From GCA-2705995 sp048267965 (GTDB lineage: Bacteria > Bacteroidota > Bacteroidia > Flavobacteriales_G > Salibacteraceae): a DNA stretch of 64,000 bases. Below the pieces are notes generated by a model, which had not been told where the DNA came from, ran no database searches, and was given only the letters and a program-made list of their open reading frames with translations. Every line of letters begins with the position of its first letter. Within the stretch, counting starts at the first letter, position 1. The position numbers and the translations under genes are program-made. The stretch lies in contig JBLWWK010000003.1 in NCBI GenBank assembly GCA_048267965.1, positions 1 through 64,000 on the forward strand. The letters are read 5' to 3'. Shown one piece after another: positions 59,900 through 64,000 of the stretch.

Positions 59900-60607
59900 A
59901 TGAATAATCCACACTACACCGAAAACAAACTCTCTATAAAGGCTTGGGCTGAAGACGACCGACCCAGAGAGAAACTCTTGTACAAAGGCAGAAGCTCACT
60001 CAGCGATGCCGAATTAATTGCTATTCTTATTGGTTCAGGAAACCGCGAACTCAGCGCGGTAGAACTTTCGAAAAACATTCTGGCATCCGCTAAATTCGAT
60101 TTATCAGAATTGAGCAAATTCGGAACCAACGAACTAATGCGTTTTAAAGGCATTGGCGAAGCTAAAGCCATTTCTATTGTAGCTGCTTTAGAGTTAGGGA
60201 GAAGAAGAAAAGATACCACGAGTATAGAAAAGGCAAAAATTACTTCGAGTAGAGCCGCTTTCAACGTGATTTATCCGAAACTTGCTGATTTACCTCACGA
60301 AGAGTTTTGGGTGATTTTATTAAACAGAGGCAACAAAGTATTGCGTTTAGAAAATATCTCAAGAGGTGGTGTAAGCGGAACCGTAGCAGACGCTAAATTA
60401 ATTTTTAAGGCAGCACTCGATCGGTTAGCTTGCTCGGTAATATTAGCGCACAACCACCCCAGCGGTAATCTCAAACCGAGCGATGCGGATGTGCATTTAA
60501 CTCAAAAGCTCGTGAAAGCAGGAAAAACATTGGATATTGCCATTTTAGATCATCTTATTATTGGAGACAATAGTTATTATAGCTTTGCCGATGAAGGTCA
60601 GATGTAA
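59900..60607 (+). CDS. radC: RadC/JAB-domain DNA repair-associated protein
   Basis: A 235-residue protein. The N-terminal helix-hairpin-helix part (MRFKGIGEAKAISIVAALEL) precedes the JAMM/JAB domain with SVILAHNHPSGNLKPSDAD (HxH-x-Asp zinc site, about residues 181-197). Often called RadC, but a direct DNA repair role has been questioned. It is intact, with the deacetylase 3 bp downstream. Confidence 0.88.
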   Translation: MNNPHYTENKLSIKAWAEDDRPREKLLYKGRSSLSDAELIAILIGSGNRELSAVELSKNILASAKFDLSELSKFGTNELMRFKGIGEAKAISIVAALELGRRRKDTTSIEKAKITSSRAAFNVIYPKLADLPHEEFWVILLNRGNKVLRLENISRGGVSGTVADAKLIFKAALDRLACSVILAHNHPSGNLKPSDADVHLTQKLVKAGKTLDIAILDHLIIGDNSYYSFADEGQM

Positions 60608-60610
60608 CCA

Positions 60611-61909
60611 ATGATTGTAATTTACTCTCCGTACTTAACTCAGCGCGTGAAATACAGCGCTCGATTAGTCTTTCAAACTCTACTCGGATGTAAGATTGAT
60701 TTCAGTGAAAATTCAGAAACTATTCCTGAAGAAGCAGCACTAAAAATCAATTATTCTAAACAAGACTTGCCTGGGTTTTTTAAAATTCAGCCGGCTGGTT
60801 TATTGTTTGAAAACACTATTTCTGAGCAGCAAATAGAAACAGCCGAGTGGAAGGGGCACATTACACTGTTTCCGACCAATGGTGATATTCCGTTCGATGT
60901 TCTATCAGCTGCATTTTACTTGGTTTCTCGTTACGAAGAGTATTTACCACACGAACGAGATCAGCACGATCGGTTCTATCCTAAAAATAGTATTGCTTAC
61001 CAAAAAGGCTTTCTGCAACAACCTTTAATTAATCAATGGGCAGAAGAGTTAAGAGCCCTTTTTCAAGAGAAATATCCACAATTAAAAACGCAGAAGTCTA
61101 GGTATTCGTTTACATCAACCATCGATGTAGATAATGCCTATGCTTACTTAGAAAAGGGGATTGTACGTACGATAGGAGCCTTTGTTCGTTCGTTAATCAC
61201 ATTTAACTTTTCTGATGTTTCAGATCGTTTTCAAACCATAATCGGACGAAAAAAAGATCAATTCGATGTTTTCGACCAATTAATCGCACTGCAAAAAAAG
61301 CATTCGGTTCCTACCGTTTTCTTCTTTCTGCTGGCAGACTATGGGCTTAACGATAAAAACGTTTCTATTACTTCAACGCGTTTTCAATCGCTCATAAAAT
61401 CAGTCAACGATTATTGCCGTGTGGGAATTCACCCCTCGTATGCAAGCTACACCGATGAAGAGGCGCTCAGAAAAGAAATTCAACGGTTAAAGCAAACCAC
61501 TCATCGTCCGGTTACGCTCAGTAGGAACCATTTTTTAAGACTGTCGTTTCCGCGGTCTTACCGTCAATTAATCGATTTTGATATTGCTGAAGACCATACC
61601 ATGGGGTATGCAGCTGAGCTAGGCTTTCGAGCCAGTATTTGTACGCCTTTTTACTTTTACGATTTAAAGCTAGAACGAAGTACCAAATTGAAAGTGTATC
61701 CGTTTTCGATTATGGAATCTACCGTTCGGTATTATTATCAGAAATCGCCAGAAGAGGCGCTAGAGCAGTTTAAGCCTATTGTAGACCGAGTAAAAGCAGT
61801 AAATGGGCATCTCATTTCTTTATGGCACAACGATTCATTATCAGAAATGCACCCTTGGCAAGGTTGGAGCCCAGTTTACCATGAGTTGTTAGAATATGCT
61901 AAACCTTAA
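60611..61909 (+). CDS. polysaccharide deacetylase-family protein
   Basis: A 432-residue protein. The first 150 residues form an N-terminal domain seen in Bacteroidota deacetylases, including YLVSRYEEYLPHERDQHDRFYP. The deacetylase fold follows: FTSTIDVDNAYAY (aspartates of motif 1), YCRVGIHPSY (the HxxS-like histidine motif) and a late SLWHNDSLSE block. Substrate likely a polysaccharide N- or O-acetyl group. The metal residues are partly diverged from classic NodB motifs. A perfect 12-base motif encodes Ser-Val-Pro-Thr-Val. Confidence 0.78.
   Translation: MIVIYSPYLTQRVKYSARLVFQTLLGCKIDFSENSETIPEEAALKINYSKQDLPGFFKIQPAGLLFENTISEQQIETAEWKGHITLFPTNGDIPFDVLSAAFYLVSRYEEYLPHERDQHDRFYPKNSIAYQKGFLQQPLINQWAEELRALFQEKYPQLKTQKSRYSFTSTIDVDNAYAYLEKGIVRTIGAFVRSLITFNFSDVSDRFQTIIGRKKDQFDVFDQLIALQKKHSVPTVFFFLLADYGLNDKNVSITSTRFQSLIKSVNDYCRVGIHPSYASYTDEEALRKEIQRLKQTTHRPVTLSRNHFLRLSFPRSYRQLIDFDIAEDHTMGYAAELGFRASICTPFYFYDLKLERSTKLKVYPFSIMESTVRYYYQKSPEEALEQFKPIVDRVKAVNGHLISLWHNDSLSEMHPWQGWSPVYHELLEYAKP
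61305..61316. repeat. GGTAGGAACC-family motif, perfect 12-mer, in deacetylase gene
   Basis: CGGTTCCTACCG read in frame as Ser-Val-Pro-Thr-Val. Confidence 0.8.
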
Positions 61910-61930
61910 TACCACCTCTAAACGAACCGC

Positions 61931-61938
61931 TATATTTG
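61931..61938 (+). promoter_or_regulatory. putative -7 box of upp
   Basis: TATATTTG fits TAnnTTTG and lies 23 bp before the start codon at 61962. No clear -33 box. Confidence 0.45.
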
Positions 61939-61961
61939 TTTAAAATTCGAACAATAGCCAA

Positions 61962-62618
61962 ATGGGACAGGTGCATATTTTAAATCAGAATAATTCAATC
62001 TTTAACCACTTTATTCAAGAGTTAAGAGATTTATCGGTTCAGAAAGACCGCATGCGTTTTAGAAGAAATTTAGAACGTTGTGGTGAGATTTTGGCATACG
62101 AAGTAAGCAAGCATTTGGCTTACGAGCCTAAAGAAATTAAAACTCCATTGGGCGAAGCATCTGAAAATCTTCTGAAACAACAACCTATTTTGGCTACAGT
62201 TTTAAGAGCAGGTTTACCCTTGCATCAAGGTATGTTAAACTACTTTGATAAGGCAGATAACGGGTTTGTTTCTGCTTACCGCATGCACCACAAAGACAAT
62301 GAGTTTGAAGTAAAAGTAGAGTACGCTTCGTGCAAAGATATTGAAGGGAAAGTGCTAATTCTCTCAGATTCTATGTTGGCATCTGGCACCTCGATGGTGA
62401 TTAGTTACAATACTTTAGTGGAAGAATTTGGCGAACCTGAGCATACACACATCGTTTCTATTATTGCAAGTTCTGAAGGGGTAGAATACGTGAAAAACGA
62501 ATTGCCAGACAACGTTACGTATTGGTTAGGCGCTGTTGATGACGAAATGACTGCCCAATCTTACATTGTTCCAGGATTAGGAGATGCTGGAGATTTAGCG
62601 TTTGGTGAGAAAAACTAA
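61962..62618 (+). CDS. upp: uracil phosphoribosyltransferase
   Basis: A 218-residue enzyme converting uracil and PRPP to UMP. The first conserved block is ATVLRAGLPLHQGML, the PRPP loop LILSDSMLASGTSMV, and the end PGLGDAGDLAFGEKN holds the uracil-binding GDAGD motif. Length is near the usual 208-215. Confidence 0.93.
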   Translation: MGQVHILNQNNSIFNHFIQELRDLSVQKDRMRFRRNLERCGEILAYEVSKHLAYEPKEIKTPLGEASENLLKQQPILATVLRAGLPLHQGMLNYFDKADNGFVSAYRMHHKDNEFEVKVEYASCKDIEGKVLILSDSMLASGTSMVISYNTLVEEFGEPEHTHIVSIIASSEGVEYVKNELPDNVTYWLGAVDDEMTAQSYIVPGLGDAGDLAFGEKN

Positions 62619-62637
62619 CTCATAAGTAAGCATCTTC

Positions 62638-63099
62638 ATGAGCGCAGATTTTTTTGCCGAAGTAGGAACCATCTTACTTTTAATAGTTGTCTCTGGAACA
62701 AAATTTTTAACGGCTCCTGCAGTAATATTGGCCGCAGGATATTCAAAGTTGGCTACCATCATTATCACTTTTGTGGGTGGTTCGCTGGGTAGTATCTTTT
62801 TCTTTTACTTAGGAGGAAGAATTTTTAGATGGTGGCAACGGTACTTTCCTAGAAAGAAGAAAAGAGTTTTTAGTCGTAAAAACCGAATACTAGTCAAGTT
62901 TAAAAACCGGTTTGGGGTATTCGGTATAGCTGCTTTAATACCGTTAATTAGTATCCCAGCAAGTTGTTTTATAGCAGCTAAGTATTTTGGGAACGATAAA
63001 AAAGCAATACCCGCTTATGTTTTATCTTCTTTAATTTACAGCATCTTGCTCACCTTATTTAGTGAGCCTGTAATTGATTTTTTAAAAGAAACATTTTGA
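62638..63099 (+). CDS. small integral membrane protein
   Basis: An unrecognised 153-residue protein with about four membrane helices and a basic loop (RWWQRYFPRKKKRVFSRKNRI) in the middle. TFVGGSLGSIFFFYLGGRI and IPLISIPASCFIAAKYFG resemble small DedA/SNARE-associated or exporter-type membrane proteins only loosely. It overlaps the phosphatase gene by 4 bp and follows upp by 19 bp. Confidence 0.55.
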   Translation: MSADFFAEVGTILLLIVVSGTKFLTAPAVILAAGYSKLATIIITFVGGSLGSIFFFYLGGRIFRWWQRYFPRKKKRVFSRKNRILVKFKNRFGVFGIAALIPLISIPASCFIAAKYFGNDKKAIPAYVLSSLIYSILLTLFSEPVIDFLKETF

Positions 63100-63794
63100 A
63101 ATACAAACACATATTTTTCGATTTAGATAGAACGCTTTGGGACTTTGAGAAAAGCTCTTTTCAAACACTATCTGAAATTATTGAAGAATACGATTTGATT
63201 CGTTTAGGAGTTCCTTCTAAAGAAGAATTTATAAAATCGTATTTAGAAATTAATGAGGCCCTCTGGGATCTCTATAGAAATAATCAAGTTTCGAAAGACG
63301 ATTTACGTACCAAGCGTTTCGAAAGAACCTTAGAACATTTTGGTATAAAAAACACAGAATTGGCCAAGTCGATTGGATTTTACTACGTAGACCAAAGTCC
63401 AATAAAAACCAATCTGTTTCCCAATACAATTGAGCTGCTGAAGAAGCTAAAATCTAACTATAAGCTACACATCATTACCAATGGTTTTGAAGAAGTTCAG
63501 CATGTTAAGCTGAAATCGTGTGGAATTCACGAGTACTTTGAACAGATAGTAACCTCAGAAAAGACGGGAGTAAAAAAGCCAAACCCAGCTATTTTCGAAG
63601 GTGCTTTACGCTTGGCCAATGCCAAAGCCGAAGAAAGCTTAATGGTGGGTGATGATGTTCCGGTAGATTTAGAAGGAGCCATGAACGTAGGCATTGATAC
63701 CGCTTATTTTAACCCAGAAAAGAAAGAAATTACCCAAAAGATCACTTTTGAGTATTCTGATCACTTAGAATTGGCGAACTGGCTGCTTTCTTAA
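63096..63794 (+). CDS. HAD-family nucleotidase, YjjG-like
   Basis: A 232-residue HAD phosphatase. Motif I is HIFFDLDRTLWDFE, motif II LHIITNGFE, the lysine in TSEKTGVKKPNPAIF, and motif IV LMVGDDVPVDLEGA. FDLDRTLWDFE and NGFEEVQ are typical of YjjG, a pyrimidine nucleotidase that removes non-canonical nucleotides. The start appears to be TTG at 63096, overlapping the upstream stop. Convergent with psd, 4-bp overlap. Confidence 0.85.
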   Translation: MKYKHIFFDLDRTLWDFEKSSFQTLSEIIEEYDLIRLGVPSKEEFIKSYLEINEALWDLYRNNQVSKDDLRTKRFERTLEHFGIKNTELAKSIGFYYVDQSPIKTNLFPNTIELLKKLKSNYKLHIITNGFEEVQHVKLKSCGIHEYFEQIVTSEKTGVKKPNPAIFEGALRLANAKAEESLMVGDDVPVDLEGAMNVGIDTAYFNPEKKEITQKITFEYSDHLELANWLLS

Positions 63795-64000
63795 GCAGGT
63801 AGTTCGGCCAATACGGTTTTATTTCCGGTTACCTTTTGGTCTAAATCAACGAGAATTTTGGTTCCTACCGGAAGAAAAACATCTACACGTGAACCAAATT
63901 TGATAAAACCCAATTCTTCGCCTTGCTCAGCGGGTTGATTGGTTTTCGAATAACAAACAATTCTTCTTGCTAAGGCACCCGCAATTTGCCTAACTAGAAT
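63791..64000 (-). CDS. psd: phosphatidylserine decarboxylase, C-terminal part (cut by window edge)
   Basis: The minus strand encodes 69 residues: ILVRQIAGALARRIVCY, then GFIKFGSRVDVFLPVGTKI, ending VLAELPA. This matches the end of the PSD family, in which the KFGSRV/LGST serine is the autoprocessing site that yields the pyruvoyl group. The enzyme makes phosphatidylethanolamine in the inner membrane. The rest lies beyond 64000. A GGTAGGAACC copy encodes Val-Gly-Thr. Confidence 0.85.
   Translation of the reverse strand: MLVRQIAGALARRIVCYSKTNQPAEQGEELGFIKFGSRVDVFLPVGTKILVDLDQKVTGNKTVLAELPA

Noticed and set aside
1..64000. GGTAGGAACC as a Chi or KOPS type polar sequence
   Set aside because: Copies occur in both orientations about equally (14 and 11) within one 64-kb stretch, whereas Chi and KOPS are strongly biased along a replichore. 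Origin and terminus positions are unknown, so this is a weak rejection.
1..64000. CRISPR arrays, tRNA or rRNA genes
   Set aside because: I saw no regularly spaced direct repeats, no tRNA-like cloverleaf with a TTCGAATC-type arm in the intergenic spacers, and no rRNA sequence.

Overview
The window is bacterial chromosome from a member of the Bacteroidota, most likely order Flavobacteriales. The support is GldL/GldM motor proteins, a S46 dipeptidyl-peptidase, a TonB receptor with a carboxypeptidase-like N-terminal domain, the HYC_CC_PP protein family, DUF6702, -7 boxes of the form TAnnTTTG and the absence of Shine-Dalgarno sites. I saw no rRNA, tRNA or CRISPR array.

Layout. 0-6.4 kb: small membrane proteins, a C1 peptidase, HupE-like and DUF6702 proteins and an M1 metallopeptidase. 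6.5-11.1 kb: an operon of a GldL-like protein, a GldM-like protein and a beta-helix/outer-membrane barrel protein, read here as a second, non-canonical T9SS/gliding-type motor. 11.4-19.0 kb: BNR/VPS10-like protein, RluD, a HI0933-type flavoprotein and a propeller lipoprotein. 19.1-26.9 kb: an acquired island with REP-like hairpins, a gene relic and a complete type I restriction-modification operon (regulator, hsdR, hsdM, hsdS). 26.9-40.2 kb: acid phosphatase, a metal-linked TonB operon, an orphan substrate-binding protein, S46 peptidase, proC, an ABC exporter and a TMTC-like membrane protein. 40.3-59.4 kb: a large surface-polysaccharide locus. 59.5-64 kb: rpsT, radC, deacetylase, upp, a YjjG-like phosphatase and the end of psd.

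The most interesting part is 46.9-56.2 kb. A minus-strand operon encodes an MBOAT acyltransferase fused to an SGNH domain, a carrier protein, a free-standing adenylation enzyme, an acyl-CoA-dehydrogenase-type oxidase and a flavin-dependent halogenase-like protein. My reading of the adenylation specificity code is DLFYLALVCK. That is one residue from the code I remember for the proline-activating enzymes of pyrrole biosynthesis (PltF type). The set combines the parts of a pyrrole-2-carboxyl pathway (PltF/L/E/A) with those of a Dlt-type surface acylation system (A, C, B, D). I infer that the cell makes a pyrrole-2-carboxyl, possibly halogenated, thioester and transfers the acyl group to a surface glycan or lipid. 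The neighbours fit: Wzm/Wzt exporter, three sulfotransferase domains, several glycosyltransferases, and a second SGNH+MBOAT pair.

The second main signal is a short sequence, GGTAGGAACC (extended form CGGT-AGGA-ACCG). By eye it occurs 25 times in 64 kb on both strands, where about 0.1 copy is expected for a random 10-mer. It lies in genes and intergenic DNA, in different reading frames, and is missing from the restriction-modification island. It behaves like a DNA uptake sequence or other genome-wide recognition word.
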